From an uncultured Bacteroidota bacterium (GTDB lineage: Bacteria; Bacteroidota; Bacteroidia; Bacteroidales; F082): DNA of 32,090 nt. This document shows positions 8,164-17,867 of this stretch, one piece after another. The stretch is from positions 1 to 32,090 of the forward strand of contig CALCGQ010000351.1 of assembly GCA_937901015.1 (NCBI GenBank), given 5' to 3'. Every line of letters starts with the position of its first letter. The first letter of the stretch is position 1. Below the pieces are notes generated by a model, which was not told where the DNA came from, searched no databases, and saw only the letters and a program-made list of their open reading frames with translations. The position numbers and the translations under genes were made by a program.

Positions 8164-8967
8164 ATGAGAATAATCATAATAATAATAGGTTTTGCAATCA
8201 TTTCATCAGCATCCTATTCTCAGGTTTTAGGAATCTCAGCATCAAAATTAGCTTCCATAAGCGCTACCACAGCTGTTAAAAACCAAGTTGAGTTTGAGCC
8301 GGGTTTTGGTTATTACTGGGCTACTAAATATTATGATGAAAACGGCAAACTTCAAGAGTTATCTGCTGAAGGCGATAGTATTCATGTTTTCCAAAACATG
8401 GCATTTAGGATTACTTATGGCATAACAAACAAGTTTGAGACAGGGCTACTAATAGCATCCGATATGAGTTCTGTTTCATTTGGATTAAAATACCATTTGT
8501 TTTCCATTAACAGTTTTTCAGGTGGAATAATGTCTGGTGGTACTTTTGCCAATGAAAGTGATATTGTAGCTGTTAACTCAGGCATCTTCGGTAAGACAGT
8601 ATCATTGGCCACAGGTTTGGCATTTTCCAATGAATTTTCCGAAAAACTTTCACTTGATTTTGATTTTCAATATCAGTGTATCAGAGATTATGATGTTTCA
8701 TATTCCAATGATTTTTTTGCAAATGCAGAACTCTCCTATATATTTAATAATACAAATCAGGTAATTGGCGGGTTTTCATACACTAGTAATAATCATACAC
8801 ATAGATACGATGGCCATAATAATCAGCTATTGACTTTTAATCTTGGAGCTGCTATTATGACTGGCAAGATGTTTGAAATTGTTTTCTATACCCCAATAAC
8901 AATTGTTGGAAAAAATTATGACAGGTTAAATGGGCTAAATTTTGCACTGACAATTTTTATTAATTAA
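8164..8967 (+). CDS. Predicted outer-membrane beta-barrel protein
   Basis: 267 residues from the ATG at 8164, chosen because it opens a typical signal peptide (MRIIIIIIGFAIISSASYSQ). The rest alternates short amphipathic strands and ends in LNGLNFALTIFIN, consistent with a small beta-barrel. Phrases such as FRITYGITNKFETGLLIASD and SFGLKYHLF resemble the transporter/MetA-pathway barrel group common in Bacteroidota, but I cannot assign a substrate. It precedes the TonB-dependent receptor by 73 nt on the same strand, so the two may be co-expressed. Confidence 0.65.
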   Translation: MRIIIIIIGFAIISSASYSQVLGISASKLASISATTAVKNQVEFEPGFGYYWATKYYDENGKLQELSAEGDSIHVFQNMAFRITYGITNKFETGLLIASDMSSVSFGLKYHLFSINSFSGGIMSGGTFANESDIVAVNSGIFGKTVSLATGLAFSNEFSEKLSLDFDFQYQCIRDYDVSYSNDFFANAELSYIFNNTNQVIGGFSYTSNNHTHRYDGHNNQLLTFNLGAAIMTGKMFEIVFYTPITIVGKNYDRLNGLNFALTIFIN

Positions 8968-9040
8968 AAATTAGACCTTAGCGTAAGAGAAACAATTTAA
9001 TCGTCTAATTTTGATTGTAGTTTTTGAAAAAGCAATCAAA

Positions 9041-12000
9041 ATGAAACGACATAACCCATTAACCCTTATTGCACTAATTATTTATACGCAGTTTTTACTT
9101 CCAGGTATATTGTTTTCACAGGATTCCACCAAATCATCCATGGAAAACGATACGTTAATTTCATTGTTCAACAAGTCCTATTTGAATTATAATCAGGATC
9201 AGATTATGGGTTTACCATTTCGAAACCTGTCTTCATTTGGACTTATGGCACCTTCTGCGTATTATTTAAAAGGAGGTGATATGAATTATTATGGAGTTTC
9301 CACAACTGGAAACAGCAACGTCTTGGACGGAATGCAAATCTCAGATATTTCCAATTTACCAATTAGAATTATTGACACTTACAGACTTTATATCAAACAA
9401 GCCCCAATTACAAGTGGTTTTTCATCGGGCGGTATAACATCCTTAGTAACTTTAAGTGATCCGGTTAAACCGATATTCTTATTTGATATAAGCACTAATC
9501 AGGCGATTGGACTTCAGGGCTATAAAGGAGAATTATATGTACATATTCCATTTGGTAATAAGAATAGAGAACAGAAACAGAGACCAAGTTTGTTAATTGC
9601 TGGTAGTTATGCATTGACCAATAATAATGATCCTGTATGGAAAGGAACTCAAAAGCTAGTTTCTGATAAACTACAATTGCTAACTGATAATCCACTCAGG
9701 CCATCAGGTGCAGGATCAGGAACATATAGTAATTCAAGTTTTATAACAGCTGCTGATATGATAGATCAGAAAGTTCCTGATAATAATGGTAGTAAGGGTT
9801 TTTATCCTTATGTTAAAATTGACTTTCCGATCTCAAAAAACATGAATCTTAGTGTTGGTAATTATTCAGTAATCGACGAAACAGATATTTATAATAGTGG
9901 TAATCGTATTTTTAATTCAAATAATAATAATGTAAGAACACGAAGAAATTTTGATAACTATTTGAACTTTAGGCATAGTTTTGATATCAGCGAAGACTTA
10001 AAAATAGGTTACAATCTAAATCTTCAATACTCAAATTATTATTCTAAAATAGCAAATCCACAGTTAGAAGATAGCTTTTTCGACTATGGTTATGTGGGTA
10101 AATTTACCTCATACAAGATGCCAACATTTGAACTTGGTAGTGATACTGTTGATGGTCAGTATTATGAAAATGTATGGGTGCTAAACTCATGGGATTATGA
10201 TACACTTGTGGAATTTGTGCCTTCAAATTTAAACCCTGATTTATCATCTTATACATCTGGTTATTATGATATTTATTCCGGCCAGCCAGTTGGACATTAT
10301 CAAAATCTTGATGATATTTTTCTGGGCGGTGGACTGATAAATGGGCATCAGCAGGAAAGTGTTTATAATATGTTTAATAATACGGGTTATTCCAACTCGG
10401 TATATGAGGAAAACAACCTTGAAAAGTTCAGAGCATCCTTATTATTTGAAGTCGATTACGGTATACATCATATATTGTTGGGTGGTGAATACAATAAGGA
10501 ATCATTAAGTAATTATTCCATTGCTCCTTCAGGATTATGGAGTTTAATGCGCGGGCTTACTAACTTTCATTTAGGTGAGCTTGATAAGGATAATCCAATA
10601 TTAGTAGCTTACAACGGTCATGTGGATACTATTTTATATCATCGAAAATATGATGCCAATGCTCAGCAAAATTTTGATAAGAACTTACGGCAGATATTGG
10701 GATTACCTATTGATGGTTTAGAGTATATAGATATTGATTCTTACGACAGAGCTAATAACACCATAGTTTATTACGATGAAAATGGTGTAATGAAAGAAAT
10801 TTCAACACCCAAAGATTTATTGTCGCTGGATATGTTTTCCAATGATGAGCTTCTGAATGATGGCCCATCATATGTAAATTATTCGGGTTATGATTATAAA
10901 GGAAACAAATTAAAGGGTAAGGCAGATCCGTATTCCTTTTTTAATGATTTTTCAATAGGTGCATCTGAGCCACAATATTGGGCAGCTTTTATACAAGATG
11001 AATTTAGATGGAAGAATCTTCATGTACAATTGGGATTACGTGTTGATGTTTATGATGCTAATCAGCCGGTATTGAAAGATGAATACTCACTATACCAGAT
11101 ATCAGATGTAAATGAAGCCAATCAAAAGGGGGAGCTGGAATTTTCAAAACCTGAAAATATTGGAGATGACTATTCGGTATATGTAGATAAGGTTATTGAT
11201 CCAACCAGGGTTACCGGCTATCGTAATGGTCACATATGGTATGATGAAGAAGGAGTTGAGATTCTTGATCCTTCTTTATTGGATGTTGGTTCCGGAATTT
11301 CTCCATATTTGAAATATCCAGAAGTACATGGGATGTATGGCGATTGGGAACCATCGATGACATTCGAAGACTATGCCCGAACAATTAATCTACTTCCACA
11401 AGTAAGTATAGATTATACTCTATTTAAGCAATTGAACATATACACAACTTATTCATCAACAACTCATAATCCATCTTACTATTCAAGATTTCGCCCTGAG
11501 CAATACTATTATTCCCAATATAGAAGTCAGGGCATTATGTCAAATTCTGCTCTTAAGCCAACACGAAATGATAGATTTTTTGCCGGTATAAAGGCTGCTT
11601 TTTTCAAGAAGGTGATGTTAGATATATCCTATTTGAACACTACAGTGGTTAACTTTGTTATTCCAAAAATCATGGACGGCGCCTATCCGATTAACTACGT
11701 CACATTTGTAAATGATCCTAATTCAATAACTACCCCTGGATTTGAGGCTGGAATCAGTTACATAAATAATACAGCTGAAGGTATATATGGAGGTATTAGT
11801 TATACCCAGTTATTTCCAGAAGAGCTTCAGATGTCGAGTTTTGGTGTAAGCGATAAGGTACTAAATGCAAATTTAGGATATCGATTTGGTAATCAGGGTT
11901 CAAATATTTTTAATGGATTGTCAGCAATAGTCTACTATCATAATAGAAGCGGTGTTCCATATATTGCAACCAATAATGGTTTTTATAGTCATATGGATAG

Positions 12001-12304
12001 AACTCCAAGTATTAATATGGTTAACATAAATATTAATAAGAAATTCATTATTGGCCAGAAAGCCTCATTAGATGTATACTTAATAGTTGAAAACCTCTTT
12101 AATTTTCAGAATGTCTTTAATGTATATTCCGATACAGGTGATGCTTCTGATGATGGATTTCTTTCCGATCCGGGTAATCAACAGTTTATTGAAAACCAAC
12201 TGGATCCAGATTCATACAGGTTATTGTACGAAATGAGTTTGTATAATACTCGGCATTATGATATTCCACGGATTTGGAGGGTTGGACTAACATTTAGATA
12301 CTAG
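9041..12304 (+). CDS. TonB-dependent receptor
   Basis: A 1087-residue outer-membrane receptor. The start at 9041 gives a signal peptide ending near LLPGILFSQ; an in-frame TTG at 9011 is less likely. A plug domain follows (YYLKGGDMNYYGVSTTGN, NVLDGMQISD, then QAPITSGFSSGGITSLVTLSD), and after it a long barrel rich in Tyr and Asn with the periodic strand pattern of TonB receptors. The terminal strand is RIWRVGLTFRY, ending in an aromatic residue. It lacks the N-terminal carboxypeptidase-regulatory-like domain found in most SusC-type receptors, and no SusD partner is adjacent. The ligand is unknown. The upstream small barrel protein may be functionally linked. The stop codon overlaps that of the convergent lipoprotein gene. 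Confidence 0.88.
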   Translation: MKRHNPLTLIALIIYTQFLLPGILFSQDSTKSSMENDTLISLFNKSYLNYNQDQIMGLPFRNLSSFGLMAPSAYYLKGGDMNYYGVSTTGNSNVLDGMQISDISNLPIRIIDTYRLYIKQAPITSGFSSGGITSLVTLSDPVKPIFLFDISTNQAIGLQGYKGELYVHIPFGNKNREQKQRPSLLIAGSYALTNNNDPVWKGTQKLVSDKLQLLTDNPLRPSGAGSGTYSNSSFITAADMIDQKVPDNNGSKGFYPYVKIDFPISKNMNLSVGNYSVIDETDIYNSGNRIFNSNNNNVRTRRNFDNYLNFRHSFDISEDLKIGYNLNLQYSNYYSKIANPQLEDSFFDYGYVGKFTSYKMPTFELGSDTVDGQYYENVWVLNSWDYDTLVEFVPSNLNPDLSSYTSGYYDIYSGQPVGHYQNLDDIFLGGGLINGHQQESVYNMFNNTGYSNSVYEENNLEKFRASLLFEVDYGIHHILLGGEYNKESLSNYSIAPSGLWSLMRGLTNFHLGELDKDNPILVAYNGHVDTILYHRKYDANAQQNFDKNLRQILGLPIDGLEYIDIDSYDRANNTIVYYDENGVMKEISTPKDLLSLDMFSNDELLNDGPSYVNYSGYDYKGNKLKGKADPYSFFNDFSIGASEPQYWAAFIQDEFRWKNLHVQLGLRVDVYDANQPVLKDEYSLYQISDVNEANQKGELEFSKPENIGDDYSVYVDKVIDPTRVTGYRNGHIWYDEEGVEILDPSLLDVGSGISPYLKYPEVHGMYGDWEPSMTFEDYARTINLLPQVSIDYTLFKQLNIYTTYSSTTHNPSYYSRFRPEQYYYSQYRSQGIMSNSALKPTRNDRFFAGIKAAFFKKVMLDISYLNTTVVNFVIPKIMDGAYPINYVTFVNDPNSITTPGFEAGISYINNTAEGIYGGISYTQLFPEELQMSSFGVSDKVLNANLGYRFGNQGSNIFNGLSAIVYYHNRSGVPYIATNNGFYSHMDRTPSINMVNININKKFIIGQKASLDVYLIVENLFNFQNVFNVYSDTGDASDDGFLSDPGNQQFIENQLDPDSYRLLYEMSLYNTRHYDIPRIWRVGLTFRY

Positions 12305-12486
12305 CCAATGTTGTAACTGTCATCCTTTAGATGATAAGTATTGGTGTTTTTATAACTCCAATCTGAGCAATCGCAATCTTTTTTCTTTTTCTTAGGAGGG
12401 CGATATCCTGATCTTTTTGAAGCACATGATGATCCTATCACCACCAAACTAAGCAAGAAGACTATATATAATTTTGTTTTTTTCAA
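12301..12486 (-). CDS. Small lipoprotein, Lys/Cys-rich
   Basis: A 61-residue protein beginning MKKTKLYIVFLLSLVVIG followed by SSCAS, a lipobox-like signal that would place the cysteine at the mature N-terminus. The mature part is about 40 residues and holds RPPKKKKKDCDCSDW, a basic run next to a Cys-Asp-Cys. I do not recognise a family. Its stop codon shares the palindrome CTAG with the stop of the TonB receptor gene (12301-12304), so the two transcripts overlap tail to tail. The perfect 30-bp palindrome at 12504-12533 lies 17 nt upstream of its start. Confidence 0.62.
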   Translation of the reverse strand: MKKTKLYIVFLLSLVVIGSSCASKRSGYRPPKKKKKDCDCSDWSYKNTNTYHLKDDSYNIG

Positions 12487-12503
12487 GACAGTTAATTAAT
12501 TTG

Positions 12504-12533
12504 ACTTTTCCAAAGTTTAAACTTTGGAAAAGT
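12504..12533. repeat. Perfect 30-bp palindrome
   Basis: ACTTTTCCAAAGTTT (12504-12518) is followed directly by its exact reverse complement (12519-12533) with no spacer. It lies between the divergent lipoprotein gene (start 12486) and mlaE (start 12683). As RNA it would form a long hairpin; as DNA it could bind a dimeric regulator. It may belong to a dispersed palindrome family of Bacteroidota, which cannot be tested from this window. Confidence 0.85.
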
Positions 12534-12682
12534 TGATAAAATTTCCACTGCAATTTTACGTTATTTATCAAAACGAAATTATCGATGACTTGTTGTTTTT
12601 AGGGAATATTCTTTTTATTAACTTAGCCGATGTTATTCATCAAACCCTATTGATTAATAATATTAAGTAAAAAAACCTTAGA

Positions 12683-13423
12683 ATGGGATTTATAAGAGAA
12701 GCAGGCGATTATGTAATCTTGATGTTTGAAACATTCAAACGACCTGATAAGGGAAGGGTGTTTAGGCGACAGTTACTGATCGATTTTCATGCAATGGGTG
12801 TTGATTCCATTGGTATTGTTGTTTTTATTTCTCTTTTCGTTGGAGGTATTATTGCAATGCAAATGGCATATAATATTGATAATCCCTTGGTTCCACTTTA
12901 TCTTGTTGGCTATACAACCAAGCAAATGATGATACTTGAGATTTCGCCAACAATTATGAGTTTGATACTAGCAGGTAAAGTTGGCTCAAGTATTGCCTCC
13001 GAAATAGGAACCATGAGAGTTACGGAACAAATTGATGCACTTAAAGTTATGGGTATCAATCCTGCTAATTATCTTATTCTTCCTAAAATTACAGCTGCAA
13101 TGTTGTTTTTTCCTGTTCTGGTAATATTTTCCATTGCTGTTGGTTTGGGTGGCGGATTGTTAGCGGTTATTATTACCGGATCAGTCACTCCAACGGACTT
13201 TATTGATGGACTCCAGGCTTGGTGGGCCCCGTATGATATTTCATATGCATTGATAAAAACCACTGTTTTTGCATTTATAATTGCATCAGTATCAGGTTAT
13301 AAAGGTTATACTGTAAGTGGAGGCTCGGTTGAAGTTGGTCGTGCAAGTACTAAAGCGGTTGTTGCAAGCAGCATATTGATAATTGTTTTTGATTTGATTT
13401 TAACACAAATGCTACTAACATGA
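12683..13423 (+). CDS. mlaE: MlaE-type ABC transporter permease
   Basis: A 246-residue inner-membrane permease of the MlaE/YrbE family, which with an MlaF ATPase moves phospholipids or other lipids between the inner and outer membranes. Visible family features are several hydrophobic segments, the conserved GKVGSSIASEIGTMRVTEQIDALKVMG-type block (about residues 98-125, key residues G-S-x-x-A-E-x-G-T-M-x-x-x-E-Q-x-D-A-L), the NP-NYL-PK block after it, and a C-terminal GGSVEVGRASTKAVV. The stop overlaps the start of the ATPase gene by 4 nt (ATGA), showing translational coupling. No MCE-domain (MlaD) gene is present in the run. Confidence 0.92.
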   Translation: MGFIREAGDYVILMFETFKRPDKGRVFRRQLLIDFHAMGVDSIGIVVFISLFVGGIIAMQMAYNIDNPLVPLYLVGYTTKQMMILEISPTIMSLILAGKVGSSIASEIGTMRVTEQIDALKVMGINPANYLILPKITAAMLFFPVLVIFSIAVGLGGGLLAVIITGSVTPTDFIDGLQAWWAPYDISYALIKTTVFAFIIASVSGYKGYTVSGGSVEVGRASTKAVVASSILIIVFDLILTQMLLT

Positions 13424-14163
13424 TTGATGTTAAAGACATATCAAAGTCCTTTGGTGACCAGAAGGTATTAAAGAATATTACTACTTCTTTTGAGAAAGGG
13501 AAAACAAACCTAATAATTGGGCAAAGTGGATCAGGGAAGACAGTACTTATGAAATGCTGCATTGGTTTGTTTGGAGTTGATGAGGGTGAGATATTTTTTG
13601 ATGACCGTTGTTTTTCAGGGCTAAAAGAAAAGGATAAAAAGGAAACACGAAAAGAGATGGGAGTTTTGTTTCAGGGTGGGGCATTATTTGATTCTTTTAC
13701 GGTTGAAGAAAACATTATGTTTCCATTGAATATGTTCACAAAACAAAGTTTTGAAGAAAAACTTGAACGTGTGAATGATGTACTTAGTCATGTGAAACTT
13801 ACAAACGCGAATTTGAAATTTCCTGCTGAACTTAGCGGTGGTATGATAAAACGTGTGGCAATTGCAAGAGCCATCGCAATGCAGCCAAGGTATCTTTTTT
13901 GCGATGAACCAAACTCAGGCCTTGATCCAAAAACTGCAGAAGTTATTGATGAGCTAATTTCAGAGTTAACACATAAGTTTGATATGACCACAGTGATTAA
14001 CACTCACGACATGAATTCTGTTCTTCAAATAGGCCAGAAAATTGCTTTTATCAATAAAGGAGAACTTTGGTGGGAAGGAGATAATATAGAGATTCTTAAA
14101 ACAGAGAACAAAGAGCTGAATGACTTTGTATTCTCAACAGAATTAACTCGTAGAATTAAATAG
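13420..14163 (+). CDS. mlaF: MlaF-type ABC transporter ATP-binding protein
   Basis: A 247-residue ATPase with Walker A GQSGSGKT (about 34-41), Q-loop VLFQGGALFDS, the signature LSGGMIKRVAIARAIA (the Gly-Met after LSGG is characteristic of the MlaF group), Walker B YLFCDEP and switch histidine NTHD. It powers the MlaE permease encoded immediately upstream, with a 4-nt overlap. CvpA follows 8 nt after the stop. The nearest family alternative is a generic ABC ATPase, but the signature and the MlaE partner make the assignment strong. Confidence 0.92.
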   Translation: MIDVKDISKSFGDQKVLKNITTSFEKGKTNLIIGQSGSGKTVLMKCCIGLFGVDEGEIFFDDRCFSGLKEKDKKETRKEMGVLFQGGALFDSFTVEENIMFPLNMFTKQSFEEKLERVNDVLSHVKLTNANLKFPAELSGGMIKRVAIARAIAMQPRYLFCDEPNSGLDPKTAEVIDELISELTHKFDMTTVINTHDMNSVLQIGQKIAFINKGELWWEGDNIEILKTENKELNDFVFSTELTRRIK

Positions 14164-14171
14164 TCAATTAC

Positions 14172-14711
14172 ATGAATGTAAATCTACTAGATATAATTAT
14201 AATAGTACCCTTGTTGCTTTTTGCATGGAATGGTTACAAAAAAGGTTTTATAATTGAAATCGCTACCCTTGCTGCTCTTGTGATTGGTCTTTATATGGCC
14301 TTTTTCTTTTCTGATTTTGCTGCCAATATGCTAAATGATCTATTTGACATAGATCAAAAATATGTTGCCGTTATAGCGTTCTTAATGACATTTATAGTGG
14401 TAATATTTCTAGTAATCACAGTGGGTAAGATTGTACAGAAGTTTATTGAAGTGCTGTTATTGGGGTTTTTAAACAAACTGGCTGGAGCTGTGTTTGGAAT
14501 GCTAAAAGGTGCCCTAATACTTAGCATATTGATTTTTGTAATTAACTATTTCCATTTTGGAGATTTCATATTTAAAGAAGATACCAGACAAAAATCAATA
14601 TTCTATGAACCAATTGAGTCAATCGCCCCTAAATTGTACTCTTGGTTAGACTCGAAAAATTTTACCTTCGAAATTCCCGATAAGGAAGAAATATTAGAAA
14701 CAGTTTATTAA
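14172..14711 (+). CDS. cvpA: CvpA family membrane protein
   Basis: A 179-residue protein with four predicted membrane helices in the first 135 residues and a soluble tail. It opens NLLDIIIIVPLLLFAWNGYKKGFIIEIATLAALVIGLYMA and carries the central GFLNKLAGAVFGMLKGALILSIL block, both typical of CvpA. In enterobacteria CvpA is tied to colicin V production and envelope stress, but its molecular role is not settled. It lies 8 nt after the MlaF-type ATPase and is probably in the same operon, so an envelope role alongside MlaEF is a reasonable inference. Confidence 0.88.
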   Translation: MNVNLLDIIIIVPLLLFAWNGYKKGFIIEIATLAALVIGLYMAFFFSDFAANMLNDLFDIDQKYVAVIAFLMTFIVVIFLVITVGKIVQKFIEVLLLGFLNKLAGAVFGMLKGALILSILIFVINYFHFGDFIFKEDTRQKSIFYEPIESIAPKLYSWLDSKNFTFEIPDKEEILETVY

Positions 14712-14733
14712 CTGAGGTTATAAATATAGATTC

Positions 14734-14769
14734 GTGAATGATGAATAGAACTAACTAATCACCATTCAC
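14734..14769. terminator. Stem-loop between convergent cvpA and pgk
   Basis: GTGAATG (14734-14740) pairs with CATTCAC (14763-14769), and the stem can extend inward by three pairs after a mismatch. There is only a weak T-rich follow-up, so termination in either direction is plausible but unproven. Confidence 0.45.
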
Positions 14770-14779
14770 AGCATATTTG

Positions 14780-15970
14780 TTATTTTTCAATGGCAGCTAC
14801 ACCTGGGAGAGTTTTACCTTCGATAAACTCAAGCATTGCACCACCACCGGTACTTACATAGCTCACATCGTTTTGAAGTTTGAATTTATTGATTGCAGCC
14901 ACAGAATCACCACCACCTATCAATGAAAATGCTCCTTTTTTAGTTGCATCTGCAATGGCATGGGCAACCTCTATGGTACCTTCAGCGAAATTGTCCATTT
15001 CAAATACACCCATTGGCCCGTTCCATAATATTGTCTCGGAAGCCTCAATGATATCTTTAAAAGCCTGACCTGTTTCAGGTCCTATGTCTAATCCCATCCA
15101 ACCATCAGGTATTTCATGCGAATTACAGAACTGAGTGTTTGCATCATTATCAAATTTATCGGCGCAAACGGCGTCTGTGGGAATATGGAAGCAAACATTA
15201 TTTTCCTCAGCTTTTTCCATTGCCGCTTTGGCAGTTTCGATGAGGTCCTCTTCAACAAGTGAATTTCCAATGTCGCCTCCCAGCGCCTTGATGAATGTAA
15301 ACATCATACCTCCACCAATTATTATATTGTCCACTTTATCAATAAGGTTGTTGATAATTTCGATTTTACCACTAACCTTAGCACCCCCAATAATCGCTGT
15401 GATTGGCTTTTTACCCTCCTTAACGACTTTGTTAATGTTTTCGATTTCATTTCCCATGATGTAGCCAAACATCTTATTTATTGGAAAATAATTTGCAATT
15501 ATAGCTGTGGAAGCATGAGCACGATGAGCTGTTCCAAATGCATCGTTCATATATACATCCGCAAGGTTGGCAAGCTTTTCAGCGAAAGCTTCATCACCTT
15601 TGGTTTCTTCTTTATAAAAGCGTAGGTTTTCCAAAAGAAGAACTTCACCAGCTACTAATTCTTTTGACTTTTCAATTGCCTCTTCACCAATACAGTCATT
15701 TGCAAACTTAACATCAACGCCAAGTTTTTTTGATAGTTCAGGTATAAGATGCTCAAGTGAAAACTTGTGCTCTGGTCCATTTTTTGGTCTTCCTAAATGC
15801 GACATAAGTATTACAGCTCCGCCAGAACTTAGTACTTTTTTAATAGTAGGGATGGCTGCTCTGATTCGAGTGTCGTCAGTAATCTCAAATTTGTCGTTTA
15901 ATGGAACATTGAAGTCAACTCTGATTATGACTTTCTTATTTGAAAAGTCAAATGTATCAATATTTTGCAT
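14780..15970 (-). CDS. pgk: Phosphoglycerate kinase
   Basis: A 396-residue monomeric glycolytic enzyme that transfers the acyl phosphate of 1,3-bisphosphoglycerate to ADP. The N-terminal signature [13 protein letters not shown] is at residues 14-26, followed by the substrate block LMSHLGRPK, the hinge-region [13 protein letters not shown], and the C-terminal nucleotide site GGGDSVAA with [10 protein letters not shown]. Length matches the family (390-420). The gene stands alone, convergent with cvpA and separated from the upstream ABC ATPase gene by 146 nt that include a possible promoter. Confidence 0.97.
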   Translation of the reverse strand: MQNIDTFDFSNKKVIIRVDFNVPLNDKFEITDDTRIRAAIPTIKKVLSSGGAVILMSHLGRPKNGPEHKFSLEHLIPELSKKLGVDVKFANDCIGEEAIEKSKELVAGEVLLLENLRFYKEETKGDEAFAEKLANLADVYMNDAFGTAHRAHASTAIIANYFPINKMFGYIMGNEIENINKVVKEGKKPITAIIGGAKVSGKIEIINNLIDKVDNIIIGGGMMFTFIKALGGDIGNSLVEEDLIETAKAAMEKAEENNVCFHIPTDAVCADKFDNDANTQFCNSHEIPDGWMGLDIGPETGQAFKDIIEASETILWNGPMGVFEMDNFAEGTIEVAHAIADATKKGAFSLIGGGDSVAAINKFKLQNDVSYVSTGGGAMLEFIEGKTLPGVAAIEK

Positions 15971-16005
15971 GGTAGTAACTAGTTTTTGTTGTTGATAATA
16001 TCTAC

Positions 16006-16013
16006 AAAACTAC
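16006..16013 (-). promoter_or_regulatory. Possible -7 element (TAGTTTTG) of pgk
   Basis: The minus strand reads TAGTTTTG (fits TAnnTTTG), 35 nt upstream of the pgk start. A TTTG at the expected 19-nt spacing is not evident. Confidence 0.35.
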
Positions 16014-16116
16014 TAACAATTGTAACATTGGGATGATTAACAGGGATTATATTCAAAGGATTTTTACTTTGCAATGAGAAATATATTGATTGGTCTAACT
16101 CAAACGTTTGTTATAA

Positions 16117-17790
16117 TTATTTTGGAATTGAGGCGATCAATCTTTTTGTATAATCTGATGAAGGATTATTATATACTTCATCGGCATCACCTAATTCTAC
16201 AATGCGTCCATCTTTCATTACCATAATTCTGTCGCTCATAAATCTAACAACGTTCAAATCATGAGAAATGAAAATATAAGTAAAACCAAACTCTTTTTTC
16301 AAGTCATTGAGCAGATTCAGAACTTTTGCTTGAACGGATACATCAAGTGCAGAAACAGCCTCATCACAAATAATAAACTTTGGATTAAGAGCAAGGGTTC
16401 TTGCTATAACGATTCTCTGACGTTGTCCACCAGAAAACTCATGGGGATATCGGTTGAAGTGTTCCTTTTTAAGCCCAACTTTTTCAAGAAGTAGAAGTAC
16501 TTGTTCTTTTCTGGAGTTATTATTTCCATGTAGCCCATGAACCTTCATTGGTTCCATAATTGCATTCCCAATACTTATTCTAGGATTTAAGGAAGAATAG
16601 GGGTCCTGAAATACGATATTTATATCTTTTCTCTGTTTACGGATTTCACTAGAACTTAATGCAAGAATATCATTCTCATCATAGTAGATAGAACCATTGC
16701 TTGGTTCAATTAGTCTTAGAATACTACGGCTTAACGTAGTTTTTCCACATCCCGATTCACCAACAAGTCCAAGTGTTTCACCAGGATAAACTTTGAAGTT
16801 AACATCATCAACAGCAAAAAGGGAACTTGTTGTTTTCCCCCAGATATTTTTGGATAAGCTATATTCTTTATCAAGATGGTCAACACTAAGAATGGGCTCC
16901 TGTTTGTAAATTTTTTCATGTTGAGCAGCTCTAACACTGTTAGAGTTCATAGATGTATCAAAGGAATGACCATCCATAAAGTCCTCAATAACAGGTAGTC
17001 TTTCGAGTCTAATGTCGGTTGGTGGTCTGCAGGCCATAAGTCCTTTTGTGTATGGGTCTTGCGGATTATTAAAAATATCATTTATTTTCCCATGTTCAAC
17101 AATTTGACCCTTATACATAACTGCTACTTCATCGGCAACTTCTTTAATTACCCCAAGGTCATGGCTAATGAATATTAACCCCATTCCATATTCCTTACGA
17201 AGATCGTTTAGCAGGCTAATAATTTCTTTCTGAACGGTTACATCGAGTGCAGTTGTAGGTTCATCGGCAATTAGCAAATCGGGTTTATTTGCAATGGCCA
17301 TAGCAATCATAATGCGCTGTTTTTGGCCTCCCGATAATTGATGAGGATAACTGCTAAAAATATTTTCAGGTCTTGGAAGATTAACTTTCTCAAACAGATC
17401 AATGGTTTGTTTTTTGGCCTCAACCTTACTTGTTTTTTGATGCAATCTGATAATTTCAACTATCTGTTTACCACATCTAATTACTGGATTAAGTGCAGTC
17501 ATTGGTTCCTGAAAGATCATAGAAATACGATTTCCACGATATTTTCGGATTTCTTTATTGGTTAGCTTTTGAAGATCAACCCCATCAAAAACAATATTTC
17601 CACCAAGTACATTTGCCTGAGGAGGAAGCAGTTTCATTATTGCCAATGCTGTTAATGATTTGCCTGATCCCGACTCACCAACAATACCGATAGATTGATT
17701 TCTATTGACGCTAAGGCTAACATCCTTAACGGCAATTACTTCGGTCGAGCCTGACCCAAAGCCTATTGTAATATTGTTAATTTCTAGCAA
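16117..17790 (-). CDS. Double-domain peptide-type ABC ATPase (DppD-DppF fusion, GsiA/YejF-like)
   Basis: A 557-residue protein with two complete ABC ATPase domains. Domain 1 (about 1-255) has Walker A GESGSGKS, signature LSGGQKQR and Walker B LLIADEP. Domain 2 (about 300-557) has [16 protein letters not shown] and FIICDEA. Both domains end with the NPxxxYTK motif of oligopeptide/nickel transporter ATPases ([12 protein letters not shown] and [12 protein letters not shown]). It would power peptide or related solute import, but no permease or binding-protein gene is next to it, so the membrane partners lie elsewhere. It is transcribed divergently from prs, with only 77 nt between the two starts. 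The substrate cannot be named. Confidence 0.9.
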   Translation of the reverse strand: MLEINNITIGFGSGSTEVIAVKDVSLSVNRNQSIGIVGESGSGKSLTALAIMKLLPPQANVLGGNIVFDGVDLQKLTNKEIRKYRGNRISMIFQEPMTALNPVIRCGKQIVEIIRLHQKTSKVEAKKQTIDLFEKVNLPRPENIFSSYPHQLSGGQKQRIMIAMAIANKPDLLIADEPTTALDVTVQKEIISLLNDLRKEYGMGLIFISHDLGVIKEVADEVAVMYKGQIVEHGKINDIFNNPQDPYTKGLMACRPPTDIRLERLPVIEDFMDGHSFDTSMNSNSVRAAQHEKIYKQEPILSVDHLDKEYSLSKNIWGKTTSSLFAVDDVNFKVYPGETLGLVGESGCGKTTLSRSILRLIEPSNGSIYYDENDILALSSSEIRKQRKDINIVFQDPYSSLNPRISIGNAIMEPMKVHGLHGNNNSRKEQVLLLLEKVGLKKEHFNRYPHEFSGGQRQRIVIARTLALNPKFIICDEAVSALDVSVQAKVLNLLNDLKKEFGFTYIFISHDLNVVRFMSDRIMVMKDGRIVELGDADEVYNNPSSDYTKRLIASIPK

Positions 17791-17803
17791 AACAAAGATT
17801 CAT

Positions 17804-17834
17804 ATTGATTTTAAGGAAATTAATAGTACTTTTG
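17804..17834 (+). promoter_or_regulatory. Bacteroidota-type promoter of prs
   Basis: ATTG (17804-17807), a 19-nt spacer, then TACTTTTG (17827-17834), close to the consensus TTTG-N19-TAnnTTTG. The -7 box is 33 nt upstream of the prs ATG. Both boxes and the spacing fit. Confidence 0.65.
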
Positions 17835-17867
17835 CACAAAATTTTCGAAACCAGATATACCAGACAA

